Positions 11,419 to 22,075 of a stretch of DNA of 64,000 nucleotides are shown here, piece by piece. The translations under genes and the position numbers were made by a program. The notes beneath the pieces are model-generated. The model saw only the letters and a list, made by a program, of their open reading frames with translations. It was not told where the DNA came from and made no database searches. The stretch is from Antedon bifida (Eukaryota > Echinodermata > Crinoidea > Comatulida > Antedonidae). Each line of letters starts with the position of its first letter. Within the stretch, counting starts at the first letter, position 1. The stretch is from positions 14,162,085 to 14,226,084 of the forward strand of contig OY727103.1 of NCBI GenBank assembly GCA_963402885.1. Reading direction: 5' to 3'.

Positions 11419-12855
11419 CTAGTAATCATAAAATGCTTGGCAAAACTTAGCCTTATGTCCTACAGAGTTACATTTCCAGCATGTAATCGGTGCCCTATGA
11501 CGACATATCCTCTGCACATGTCCACTCTCACCACAGTTGAAGCAGGGATTCAGAGCTTCCTGGTTGAAGGATGAAACAGATGAGTATCGTTGTTTGCCTT
11601 CTGGGTGTCGTTGTCTCGCTGGTGTACGTATTACTTGCACTGCTCTATTAATACTTCTTAGTAGGACTGATGTACCTTTCTGGTTGAGGTGTAGGCCATG
11701 TCTTGTAAAGTAATTTGAATGTACACTGTGTGCATCTGTGAAATAGTTGGTATGGTCAATGTACATATGGCCAAAAACCGTTTGGAGCATATCATTTGCT
11801 TCAGCAATTTGTCTGTTAAAATTTGTATTGTCAAGACGAGGACAGATTCCCGAGACGAGCACCTTTCCAGGTATCCTTTGTTGCAAATATGTTGTTATTT
11901 GAAGAAAGTCTTTGTGAAGTTTGCTAATGTTAAAATCTTCTCCACTACAATCATTTGTTCCAGCATGAATTATTATGTTAGTAACATTTTCCAGATTCAT
12001 ATGTGTTACAGCATTGTAAAGTTGGCTAACAGTAAAGCCTCGCTTTGTCCTGACTGATGTATCACTTAGACCTCTTGTTTTAATTAGTTTCAACATGGAA
12101 TCTCCGATTATCAAATTTGTTGTCTTCACAGTGTGAGATGCATTATCATTATTTTGGACGTTGTATGTTGAGTTTTGGATGGCTTGATCAGATTCAGGAA
12201 TTAACAGCTCAGGTAAAGTGGGGAGCTCATCTGCCAGTCGAACAAAATGGTTACTAGTTTGGATCTCGTGATCATTACCATTCAGACTTATTTCCTGGCA
12301 ACAGTTATGAATAGGCTGATAAAATGTGTTGTGTTTTACATCAAGCTCTGATCGTAGGCTAGTAATTTGTGCCTCAAGGTGTTCATTTCTCTCACTTAGT
12401 TCCTTAAAAGATGTCGAAAGTTGGGCAAAGTTAGCGTGAACAGTTTTCAGATCGTGTATTTGTTTCCGTAGATCATTTATTGTGTCATCCTTACTTTTCA
12501 CTTTGTTTTTTAAGGAGGGTGTCAGATCCCAGTGCTCGGGTGTTTGGGTGACTATATTGGTTGTTCTTGTTGCAATTGATTGTGTAGAAACTTCACGAAT
12601 CTCAACTGAAGAAGTAATCGTAGCAGCATCAAATGTTCTGGGATTATTAGTAAATCGCTTAATTGGTGTGGAAGCCGAGGGTGTTGTTAAATAAGAAGGC
12701 ATACTTAAGATAGATAGCTCTAAATCCCTGAATTCCTTCAAAATTGATTCTTCATCGTCATTGTCAAATGTCCGATTAGCTGGACACACCAGGCTATTAG
12801 ATATGAGATTTGCCATAAGCAAACCAATGACAATGGATGCCTTGCGATTGGTCAA
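11419..12855 (-). CDS. LINE ORF1: coiled coil, SGNH esterase, two CCHC knuckles
   Basis: An intact frame of 478 codons. Residues about 115-175 form a probable coiled coil for self-association. Residues 246-400 are an SGNH-hydrolase (esterase) domain of the kind found in ORF1 of CR1/L2 LINEs: IIGDSM gives the nucleophile Ser253, IIHAGTND (296-302) the oxyanion block, and HGLHLN (386-391) the catalytic His389. The residue three before that His, normally Asp in DxxH, is His386 here, which may weaken catalysis. Residues 438-451 and 459-472 are two CCHC zinc knuckles for nucleic-acid binding. The protein ends in a TAG that is in frame with ORF2. The start at 12,855 is the first ATG and is not certain. 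Confidence 0.85.
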   Translation of the reverse strand: MTNRKASIVIGLLMANLISNSLVCPANRTFDNDDEESILKEFRDLELSILSMPSYLTTPSASTPIKRFTNNPRTFDAATITSSVEIREVSTQSIATRTTNIVTQTPEHWDLTPSLKNKVKSKDDTINDLRKQIHDLKTVHANFAQLSTSFKELSERNEHLEAQITSLRSELDVKHNTFYQPIHNCCQEISLNGNDHEIQTSNHFVRLADELPTLPELLIPESDQAIQNSTYNVQNNDNASHTVKTTNLIIGDSMLKLIKTRGLSDTSVRTKRGFTVSQLYNAVTHMNLENVTNIIIHAGTNDCSGEDFNISKLHKDFLQITTYLQQRIPGKVLVSGICPRLDNTNFNRQIAEANDMLQTVFGHMYIDHTNYFTDAHSVHSNYFTRHGLHLNQKGTSVLLRSINRAVQVIRTPARQRHPEGKQRYSSVSSFNQEALNPCFNCGESGHVQRICRHRAPITCWKCNSVGHKAKFCQAFYDY

Positions 12856-12948
12856 ATACTTGCATCACACTTACATACAGTATGACCACACCACCTCTGT
12901 ATTGCAGCAATACCAAGATGTAAAATGATTATATTATTTTCAACATAC

Positions 12949-13158
12949 CAACTCTGCAAGCTTTGTCTGCAGGATAGATATCTTATTATCTTTCTCTTTC
13001 ATCAGTTTACTATTGACACCTGCAAGTCTGTCGGATGATTCCATTACTTCTGTGTCGCCAATCGTATAAAACGTAGCTGCAGTGTCATCAACGTCATAGT
13101 TACTCTGGCGTAAAGCAGCAATTATATCGTACTTATCCTGCCAAGTTGGCACTGAATC
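12949..13158 (-). CDS. Kinesin-like gene, exon 5 (UBA-like segment)
   Basis: It runs from the acceptor TGTAG to the donor GTATGT, 70 codons, phase 0 on both sides. It encodes DSVPTWQDKYDIIAALRQSN and continues YDVDDTAATFY, which has the spacing of a small UBA/CUE-like helical fold; that is a guess. It ends in a charged helix (KEKDNKISILQTKLAEL) that starts the coiled coil of the later exons. Confidence 0.75.
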
Positions 13159-13235
13159 CTACATATAAAACAAAGAAGCACTGATGAAATGTTTCTATAA
13201 AATTATGTCTATCTTAATTGTAATGACACCATTCA

Positions 13236-13990
13236 TTCATTCATTCATCATATGCTGATGATGTAGATTTTTTTAGTCTAAACAGCAAGCATAATGTAAA
13301 TGAATTAGAACGCCATCTATCAACTTTCAACTTAAATGTAAATAAAGAAAAAACAGAACACACTATCGTAAGACGAGAAAAAGAGGACATATAAGAATAA
13401 TGGAGAAACACGAAAAAGTAGGATCGCTCCTTGGGGACAGACAAGACATAATTAGAAGAAAACAACTAGCGCGTGTAGCAATGACCAAACTAAACTCGAT
13501 GTGGCTTCGAAAAGATAAAATCAAATTAAAAATACGTATCAAGCTGTACAACTCACTAGTTAAAAGTATATTACTCTACAACTCTGAAACATAAACTCGA
13601 CACATTTCACAGACAGCAACGTCGCAAAATCATAGGTATCAGGTTCCCAGACAGGATATCGAACATAAATTTATACAGAAGGACAGGAACAAAACCGATT
13701 TTATTAGAAATAGTCGACGCAAGATGGAGACTATTGGGTCACATACTTAGACAAGACCCATGTACACCAGCCAACACAGCAATAAGCTATTATTTCAGCA
13801 ACAGTACCAATATAAAATTTCGAGGAAGACCGAGAACCACCCTACCAATAACTCTCAGCAACGACCTACTCACCCTTTATAAGCATAACACAGACATTAA
13901 GTATCCCGGACAATTGAAAACCAACCCGTTTACTAGCCCATCCACTTCATCCACAATATTAAAATTGATGATTTTCCTGAGGATGACATA
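13236..13990 (+). pseudogene. Decayed LINE reverse transcriptase fragment (YADD to C-terminus)
   Basis: At about 13,248 a frame opens with SSYADDVDFF, the RT catalytic motif. The next stretch (13,320-13,592) contains VNKEKTEHTIV, then a helix and IRIKLYNSLVKSILLYNSET. After a frame change, 13,725-13,850 gives RWRLLGHILRQDP and FRGRPRTTLP, the usual C-terminal tail. It lies in the intron between kinesin exons 4 and 5, antisense to the gene. Confidence 0.65.
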
Positions 13991-15000
13991 GATGATTTGG
14001 CTTTATTGCAGGCAACAGAACTTGCAAGCCCGGTACTCGACCAACCAAGTGGCATAGCCGCAAGCACGAAACCCAGCCAATCAAGTGGCATAGCCGCAAG
14101 CCCGGAACACAACCACCCAAGTGCCTAGCCGCAACAGGAAATAGTGAAATAGTTTTGAATAATAAATAACTATTAAAATATTGCATACCGTACATTACAG
14201 TCATAGTAAAATATGTACTAATGATGCTTTACGTTACTATTCAGTTTGTTAGGTGTACTTTAAGTTTCAAAACTTATCAAAAAGGTGTTTAACAATGGTT
14301 TGATGAATGTATATGTACTTGCGTTTGCTCACATATCTTTATTAGTATTAAAATATAAAGGATTTCAAAGAATTGTGTACTTTTCTGTACTGACTCACAA
14401 TCATTGCTAACAAATAAAATTATGAGTTAAAATAACTATTGAGACATTTGATAAACATGCAAACTGCCTTAAAATGTCTTGACTTGTTTAGAGAAATCAA
14501 GTAATGCATTTTCTCATGAACTAATTGTCCAAAAAACTTCATTTTTGTACAAGAGGCAAGAGTTATAATTTTTGATTTGTAATTTTAAAACTTAATTAGA
14601 TTTATTGTACAAGGTATAGTTAGCTATTGTTAGTTGAAAGGCTGGTTACATAACCTGTACACCAAACTCGTATACACATGATTGTATTGAAATTAGCTTA
14701 AATCACACAGCATTAAGACACACACTTTTGGTGAAAATCGTGTCAAGGTGAGGAGGCCAATTTTGATTTGGCCAAGTATCGCGCTATGCGCGAGGGCTAG
14801 CCAATGAAAGATCAGACTGGAAGAAACTGGTAAAAGAGATTTACGGAGCAGCCCAAGCGGAAATGTCGGCAGACTTTTCAGCGGAAAGGCAGTAATAATA
14901 TATATAATAATAACACCATTCATTTAAAAACATTTTGCATCAAAGCCTTCAGAATCTTTAGCCAGGCTTTTAGATACAATACAATAAACACTCTCCTTAC
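13990..15000. other. Intronic sequence with no gene seen
   Basis: A short direct repeat containing CAAGTGGCATAGCCGCAAGC occurs at about 14,045-14,125. Otherwise no coding, RNA or element signal was recognised. Confidence 0.4.
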
Positions 15001-15114
15001 CTTTATCTGTAACAGAAGAGGTTTGATAAAATCTGTATGCTGTTCCCATGATACAGGCATCTTAATCCATGCCCCAGTCGCATCATCAAAGTAGCAATGA
15101 ATGTTGCGCCTCTC
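15001..15114 (-). CDS. Kinesin-like gene, exon 4
   Basis: 38 codons between TTTAG and GTAAGG, phase 0 on both sides. It encodes ERRNIHCYFDDATGAWIKMP and then VSWEQH. The pattern Y-x-DD-x-TG-x-W-x-x-MP looks like a WW-like module, as in the two previous exons. Confidence 0.75.
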
Positions 15115-15484
15115 CTAAAGTTACAACAAAAAAGATCAAAAAATATCAGCAATAGTTTACAATCTGTGGTGGACTGCATTGAGATTTATGCCTGTCATTG
15201 GCAAGTTAGTAAACAAACCATATAAAATAAGCCTGATTAAGGTCTCAAATCGCTGGTGGATTAATTGTTGCTGATTTACTACTTTTAAAAGGCTATTAAG
15301 ACAAGAATATAATTTAAATGCCACATCATATTGTTATCCTTTGATTATTAACCTAGTCCCTCCCTCCAATTAAACATAGGCAACTAGTGGGAAAAGTGTG
15401 ATTAAACATCTAAACTGGGGCGCTGCTAAGGGTGCACTTCCAATGCTACACTCTGTATGTTTAAACAAAAATATAAATAAGAAC

Positions 15485-15730
15485 CTCAAATATGTAAGTT
15501 AAGACACGTCCCCTTGTTGGGTGTTGCATGGTACCAGCTCTATCATCCACACTGGATCCAACAGTTCCAGATGAAACCTCAATATCACTCAATGGTTGGT
15601 TATGTGAAGAAAAATGTTGGGGTTGTTGAGCAAGTGGGTCAGCAGCCAGTGGACTGCTATCTTTGATTGATTGTCCATCTCTTTCAAAGTGTCCCTGAGA
15701 ATACCAGAAGTTTGGAATTGGCTGCCATTC
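15485..15730 (-). CDS. Kinesin-like gene, exon 3
   Basis: 82 codons with no stop. The acceptor is TTATAG and the donor GAG|GTTCTT is weak, but it is the one that keeps phase with exon 4. It starts EWQPIPNFWYSQGHF, completing the aromatic motif begun in exon 2, has a low-complexity Ser/Gln-rich middle, and ends GRVLTYIFE, which joins ERRNIHCYF in exon 4. Confidence 0.7.
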
Positions 15731-15977
15731 CTATAACATAATTTAAAACATTTAAAGATTTTAGTGCTCACAATAACACTTTCCAAAACATTGAAATGAA
15801 TCTAGAAAAGGCTGTTTGTGTTTCATAACTGAGCTTCTGGTAAATTTAAGATTTAATGCCACATTTAAGAAATGGTGAATGATCGAGTGTCCCCTCATTG
15901 TTGATGATTTTGATGTTACAATTTGAGTATTTTTTAATAGTTAATCTTTAACCTCACAGTATAAACAAATCAATAAC

Positions 15978-16085
15978 CTGAGTGTCAAACGAGTCCATGT
16001 AGAACCGATGACCACCTTGGTTGATGCAAGTGTAAGTTCTACCATTTTGGTGATAAAATGTTTCAAATGAAATAACTTCATCATC
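15978..16085 (-). CDS. Kinesin-like gene, exon 2
   Basis: 36 codons between TTTCAG and a GTTATT donor, phase 0 on both sides. It encodes DDEVISFETFYHQNGRTYTC and then a segment ending RFYMDSFDTQ. Together with the start of exon 3 it makes an aromatic, WW-like unit. Confidence 0.7.
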
Positions 16086-16410
16086 CTGAAATAAAAACAA
16101 AACCGAATTAATTAAAATCAACAATGTAATAAATTGTTTACACATCAATCAAATTTAAGTTTTTATCTATTCTATAAAGTTCTGTCCTGTTTTTTATCCT
16201 TCATTATTGTTTAATATTACAGACAGTAGAATACCCTTTTTGGTAAACCGTCAGGGGACACTTGAAACAAACGAGAGACAGTTTATGTTTTAATGGGCAA
16301 CCCTATTTAAATTCAGAAGACGCCACATCAAGTGGAAATAGTTGAATCAGTCTTCTACTGTGCTAATTAACATTTGGTATAATAATAATAATGATTTCTT
16401 GTATATGTAC

Positions 16411-17025
16411 CTCCATGTTCTGGATTTCCTTGGCAAGACTGTTATTTGTTCTATAAACTGTTTTATTTACAAATTGAGGCCGAAAAGCATTCACAACTCT
16501 GTGTTGTTGTTGAGTAGATTTACCAGCTCGTTGCCATGAGTTATCATAACTGTGTTGTAATGTCTGGAGACCACTGTAAAAATTATTATCAACTGCATCA
16601 TTTCTTGGTGGACCACTAAATTCTGGAAGTGTTGCTCCTCTGTACTTTGTCATCTGTGAGTTTTCATTATTAGATTTCTGACCACTTTGATCATCAGCTT
16701 CAAGAGCTAGACTTCCACAAGATTTCGGCAAACTTTCCAGCTGGTGAGTTTTAGTTATATGACCATCTGATCTCTCAAGCATTGATAACTGTTCAGGGTC
16801 ACTTTCTCTATGTCCATTTTGCTTGGATCTAAGAACAACAGATTGTCCAATGCTTGTAGTACTTTGTGGGTTTCTGTTGGGATCTTTTACATCTGGATCT
16901 TCAAAATTTGAAATTTGTATTTCTTGAAATTGTTGGTGCTTACAAGGTTTGGATTTTTGTCGCCTTGTTGGTTTGGGTTGCATTACATCAATTACATTTG
17001 ATTTTCTTGAAGAACCAGTTCCCAT
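16411..17025 (-). CDS. Kinesin-like gene, exon 1 (N-terminus)
   Basis: The first exon of a large minus-strand gene of which 586 codons in nine exons fall in this window. All eight junctions keep the frame, which is strong evidence that the gene is real. The protein starts MGTGSSRKS, matching an N-myristoylation signal (Gly2, Ser6), so it may be membrane-attached; this is inference. A basic stretch (KPTRRQKSKPCKHQ) follows, then about 170 residues of low-complexity Ser/Gln/Asn-rich sequence. The donor is GAG|GTACAT. Later exons give WW-like and UBA-like segments, coiled coil, and a neck resembling kinesin-14 motors. The motor itself is outside the window, so the family call is moderate. Confidence 0.7.
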
Positions 17026-17109
17026 TTAATCTGGATCTAGGTAAGTTTAGGTTACAGGTATAAAATAATATGTGCACAAAGTAAAATGAATCTATAACCC
17101 TTGGCAGAA

Positions 17110-17262
17110 TCTGTTAAATACAAATTGGGGAAGACCTGGTATTTTATTTGTTTACCCTTTCATGATCGATTGATGGGGTGCAAGTATCAATCTGCTCGAG
17201 ATGCTTCTGGTATTTATAGCGGGCTGCTTAAATTTTCGTAATAGGTCCGTATAGTATACATT
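17110..17262 (+). mobile_element. Decayed relative of the 630-bp MITE family
   Basis: The stretch with ACAAATTGGGGAAGACC, then ATCAATCTG and TATTTATAGCGGGCTGC, matches the interior of the elements at 19.65 and 20.72 kb with many changes. Its ends are lost. It lies just upstream of kinesin exon 1. Confidence 0.5.
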
Positions 17263-17974
17263 ACAGTGACCTTAAAAGAAGTAAAAAAATGTAGGTCTAG
17301 TGGCTTTTTTAAAGGTTTTCCAAAAAGAACATTAACTTCATTGAAACTTAAGCAAAATAAAAAGACAAATTTTTAAAATTTAATAGGCAATAATAAACAT
17401 ATTTGTTTTGTTCGTTTGTCTGTTATACTTGTCACTGTCTCACGTTGTCTGTTTGTCTCTCTTAGGGTATGTTCAGACTCACGGTGTTAAGGTGAGCGGC
17501 ATAAATATTTTTGTTTGAACTAGGCTGCGGATTAGTGGCGTTAATAACCCTAGCAGGAGAGGGTAGATTTAATAACGCTAATCCAGTGATGCATCAGGGA
17601 TTTTAACCTTAACAATTACATTACAGTGACCTTAAAAGAAGTAAAAAAATGTAGGTCTAGTGGCTTTTTTAAAGGTTTTCCAAAAAGAACATTAACTTCA
17701 TTGAAACTTAAGCAAAATAAAAAGACAAATTTTTAAAATTTAATAGGCAATAATAAACATATTTGTTTTGTTCGTTTGTCTGTTATACTTGTCACTGTCT
17801 CCCGTTGTCTGTTTGTCTCTCTTAGGGTATGTTCAGACTCACGGTGTTAAGGTGAGCGGCATAAATATTTTTGTTTGAACTAGGCTGCGGATTAGTGGCG
17901 TTAATAACCCTAGCAGGAGAGGGTAGATTTAATAACGCTAATCCAGTGATGCATCAGGGATTTTAACCTTAACC
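17261..17974 (+). repeat. Recent 360-bp tandem duplication
   Basis: The block beginning TTACAGTGACCTTAAAAGAA at 17,261 recurs at 17,621, an offset of exactly 360 bp, with one obvious difference (near 17,441 against 17,801). The copies diverge after TTTTAACCTTAAC. Each contains flank plus the left part of a Harbinger-like MITE. The near-identity implies a recent event. Confidence 0.9.
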
Positions 17975-18214
17975 AATGAAAAGTAGTAAGAACAAATCAG
18001 TATATTTGAAGGTCACATTTTATAAATAAAAATACAAAAAACAATTTTACAAAGTCAACTTTCATGCATTGTCATTCTATCTTCTTTGACCTGATCAGAG
18101 TGTTTTAAACGCAAGGCATTGGAATGTTGATCATTGTGTCTGAACACCTTGGCTTTTAACGCCACGGATTACCATACGCCTTGCATAGATAACGCTGTGA
18201 GTCTGAACATAATC
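17825..18214. mobile_element. Harbinger-like MITE, about 390 bp
   Basis: Inverted ends share TATGTTCAGACTCAC followed by an imperfect GTTA. The left end begins GGG and the right end mirrors it with one change. The element is flanked on both sides by TTA (17,822-17,824 and 18,215-18,217), the three-base target duplication expected of PIF/Harbinger transposons. No coding capacity. A left-end fragment at 17,465-17,612 comes from the tandem duplication. Confidence 0.7.
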
Positions 18215-18869
18215 TTAATCTCCATTATTTTTATTTGAAAACCGATATGATTAAAACAGCGTATCTAGCAGGACTTTGCGATGAGGAGACTTGACTGGAT
18301 ACTAATAGTAATACTAGACCTTTAGCTTAAACTAGAATAGTAATAGCCTAATAATAGCCCACCTAGGGGCCAGGCCTACCTTCATTATTAAATTAGCTAC
18401 AGGTAGAGGTAGCCTAGGCAGGGCCCAGCAGCAGAGAAGAGAATGAAAAAAAGATCTAGGGCCTAGGCTACTTACAGTATACTGTACTTGTGTTGTTGGT
18501 TATCAATGCTATTATTGTTGGGGTGTGAAGAGTCAAGAGAGGTGTCATCTCTAATCTTTTGTTCCACATACAGTGTAAACATGTCAGCTTGTGTACTGCA
18601 TAGTGTAGGTATGACAACAGGACTTCAGTCAGTCATCAGCCAATAAGCTTATTACTCTATCTAGCAGGATTGGATCTGTTCAAGCGTGAAAATGCAGGAA
18701 GTCACAACAAAGTGAATAATTACTTGTTACCATTCTTTTGTTCAGTGTCTATAATTGTCATAGAATGACGTTCTGACATCTGATTGGTCAGTTATAGCTA
18801 CCCCTGGAGTGAAATATTGCCACTGTAGTGAATGGAAAAGTCAACTAAATCTCATTTTTCTCATAGCTT

Positions 18870-19011
18870 AAAGATGTATTGTCCCCCTGAAAAAAAAATA
18901 GTTTTTTTTCTATGGAAGTGATTAACTTTATTAAAACTACAAAATAACATATTCAAAGTTTGATTTAATTAATCTTCATTTTTCATGTTTTTGGGGGACA
19001 ATACATCTTTA
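18870..19011. mobile_element. Small MITE with 17-bp inverted ends
   Basis: AAGATGTATTGTCCCCC near 18,871 is mirrored by its exact reverse complement ending near 19,009. Both ends abut TA, consistent with a TA target duplication (Tc1/mariner-type). The interior is AT-rich and non-coding. Confidence 0.75.
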
Positions 19012-19059
19012 ATAATATCATAATATTTTTTTTTTCTGATATTATTACCTTTAATTTGA

Positions 19060-19370
19060 ATAAACATGGACCTCGTGTTTATTGTTCATGAGGGTTTTTA
19101 AGAAAGGTGGAGGGGGAGGGGGTTCGTTAATTCGAGGGAGGCATTTATTAATATCGAGAAGTGATAAAATACAGTAAAAATTGTATCAAAATGCTTGGTA
19201 AAATTGTGGATCTTGTCAATGAATTCTACTACAAATAGAAATGTGTTGTAATTAAATCATTGTAAATGTATGCATGTGGCAGGGCATTTATTTGAGAAAG
19301 TAAATATGGCCCTGGGGCATTTATTAGAGGAGGCATTTATTGACTCTGTCAGAAATACTTATTTTATTCT
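19060..19370. mobile_element. Degenerate copy of the MITE found in the 40-50 kb array
   Basis: It contains GTGTTTATTGTTCATGAGGG, then a G-rich stretch and GATAAAATACAGTAAA, and later GAATTCTACTACAAATAG, in the same order as in each unit of the 40-50 kb array. The ends are eroded. It shows that the element is dispersed and not only tandem. Confidence 0.6.
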
Positions 19371-19648
19371 TTCCTTAGCACTATTTTGTCCATTATCTTG
19401 AGATCAATTTCATCTACCTACATCAATTTTCAGAGTATATTCCTTATGGCCAGGAATTGATGTGGTTCTTTTCATGGTGCGGAATCAAAAATTGTGCGAT
19501 CTACGCATGATTTTAACAAAAGTTTGTAATCATATCTTCACAAGCATGTATTATAATTAAACCAAATTTCTCATAAATTTCAGGTCATATTTTATCATAT
19601 GGCAATACAATTACGTACGTAGAACATATAACGTATGCGTACACGCGC

Positions 19649-20286
19649 TTAAAGACCCCTTCCCTGCAATTTTGGACGTTTTTTGGAAAATAATACATAT
19701 AATTATATCACTTTAAAAACATTAAACCATGTCATTCCTTGTCTTAAATGTACGTTTTATGGTAAATTATGATAAAAAGTGAGAAACAATGCACTACCTA
19801 AGTAGCTTGCGGCGATCGACCTCTCGTGGACGGTCTTAGGCCTAGCCTAGCTAGGCTTAGTTTTGTAGGCCTAGCTGGTAAACATCGGTAACGTACGAAC
19901 ATCGTACGCTAGCTATATACCTAGCCTGACGTTGTATAGTTGCTGCATTAATTGTCTTTCTATTTTTGCCAGACTCCGTTGATACAAATTGGGGAAAACC
20001 CGGTATTTTCGCTGAAAAGTTAGGAGTCTTCCATTTGTTTTGGCCTCACGATCGATCGAAAAGTGGGCGAATTACAGGTGAAAAACAAAAATATCAATCC
20101 GCGCGCAATGCATTTTGGGATTTATAGCGGGCCGCTATAATTATTAGAATCGACTTATTTTTCACATTTTTAACCGTTTAAAGACGAAAAAAGTTATCGC
20201 AATAGGACCATATAGTATTATTTTTATATTAAATATAGTTTGTGATCTTAAATTAGATCTAAAAAACGTAGGGAAGGGGGCTTTAA
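19649..20286. mobile_element. 630-bp MITE, copy A
   Basis: The left end TTAAAGACCCCTTCCCTGC is mirrored on the right by GTAGGGAAGGGGGCTTTAA. TA next to both ends suggests a TA target duplication. The interior is nearly identical to copy B and contains TATAGCGGGCCGCTATA, a perfect short palindrome. Non-coding. Confidence 0.75.
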
Positions 20287-20714
20287 CATTTTCTAAATGG
20301 TCAAAAATTGTTTCCGATGAAATTAGAGTACGTTTCAGGCAATTTTAAATGTTTAAAAAATTGCCATGAGTGCGCAGAAATTAGCACGCGCACTGCATGT
20401 ATAATCTGCACACTCTTTTTGCCTGAATCTGTTTTACAACCTTTCTTTAATAATATCATCATATTTTATTCACTTTTCAACTCGAAATTGCGTTATACCA
20501 AAAGTGACAGGCTACGCACATGTAAGTTAACAAAATGGTGAAAATATGCTAAATTTTAAAAATAATATAAATCATCAGATTCTCGGGAACCCTTATTTTG
20601 CATTTCATTTTCTTAAAGTGTATGTACCATTATGTACCATTATTATGAAATTAAGAGGAAAAAAGTTATCATTAATTGCATATTAAATTTGAAAAAATTA
20701 ATCAAACAAATCAT

Positions 20715-21345
20715 GACACCCCTTCCCTGCAATTTTGGACGTTTTTTGGAAAATAATACATATATATCACTTTAAAAACATTAAACCATGTCATTCCTTG
20801 TCTTAAATGTACGTTTTATGGTAAATTATGATAAAAAGTGAGAAACAATGCACTACCTAAGTAGCTCGCGGCGATTGACCTCTTGTGGACGGTCTTAGGC
20901 CTAGCCTAGCTAGGCTTAGTTTTGTAGGCCTAGCTGGTAAACATCGGTAACGTACGAACATCGTACGCCAGCTATATACCTAGCCTGACGTTGTATAGTT
21001 GCTGCATTAATTGTCTTTCTATTTTTGCCAGACTCCGTTGATACAAATTGGGGAAAACCCGGTATTTTCGCTGAAAAGTTAGGAGTCTTCCATTTGTTTT
21101 GGCCTCACGATCGATCGAAAAGTGGGCGAATTACAGGTGAAAAACAAAAATATCAATCCGCGCGCAATGCATTTTGGGATTTATAGCGGGCCGCTATAAT
21201 TATTAGAATCGACTTATTTTTCACATTTTTAACCGTTTAAAGACGAAAAAAGTTATCGCAATAGGACCATATAGTATTATTTTTACATTAAATATAGTTT
21301 GTGATCTTAAATTACATCTAAAAAACGTAGGGAAGGGGGCTTTAA
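20715..21345. mobile_element. 630-bp MITE, copy B
   Basis: Same element and orientation as copy A, offset about 1,060 bp, with only scattered differences. Its left end is slightly altered (ACACCCCTTCCCTGC). The two copies could reflect recent transposition or a segmental duplication; the spacer between them is not repeated, which favours transposition. Confidence 0.75.
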
Positions 21346-22075
21346 AAAAAATGATAATTCATTGTGGTATGTAATACCAAAGTGGTTATACTGCATAGTA
21401 AATACACGGAGGATTCTTTCTACAATTTATAGTCAGTTGTGTATGGCTTGGTGGTCTGTGCTCGTGTCTATGGCATTCAAGGTACCGAGATTGAAACGAA
21501 GTAAGATTTTTTTTTATTATCTGTATTGTTTGTTCAATTTTATTTCTTATTGTATAGATTATACACATGATTTATATTGAAATCTAGATAAAAAGTAACT
21601 TATGTCTTTATTATTATGTAACAATTAAATGTGGTTTATGACAACATTATATGCAGAAGGATATTTGATTGGATTGTAATACTGGCTATTGTATTTGTGT
21701 ATATATTTACATAGGTAATATGTCCTATCCAACCATCCCTGACCAACATAACTGCAATACAAGTTTTTGTGTGAATAAAGTTAGTTGACATGAACTTGCC
21801 TTTATCAATTGTTCTGCTTCTAAGTTGTGAGTAGTGTCCAAATCCAAAACATGACCCTATAAATTAAATTAAAAAGTGTTTTTTTAAGTAAAATTGGCAA
21901 AGTCAAAGTACATAAGCTATTTATTTTTACAATATTATTAAATTAAAACATTACCTACCATGTTTAACAGTCTTGCAGTACATGTTTATTTGTCATTGAA
22001 GTTCATGCTAAAACAAAAATATAGATATGAAAATTTAAAACGAGTAATTTAAAATACATTTATTATCGATTTAAA
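21346..22075. other. AT-rich spacer with no gene seen
   Basis: Short open frames at 21,362-21,580 on both strands are compositional. Nothing else was recognised. Confidence 0.4.

Larger units (their letters stand above)
8160..12860 (-). mobile_element. Near-intact L2/CR1-type LINE
   Basis: An insertion of about 4.7 kb in the kinesin-like gene's intron between exons 5 and 6, in the same orientation as the gene. From its 5' side it carries an ORF1 with esterase and zinc knuckles, then ORF2 with endonuclease and RT, then a short 3' tail ending in TTATTATTATTG-type microsatellite near 8,165-8,190, as is usual for L2/CR1 elements. I can see only one in-frame stop and one frameshift in ORF2, so it is young. 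Only about 90 bp separate the ORF1 start from kinesin exon 5, so the 5' end may be slightly truncated. Confidence 0.85.
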
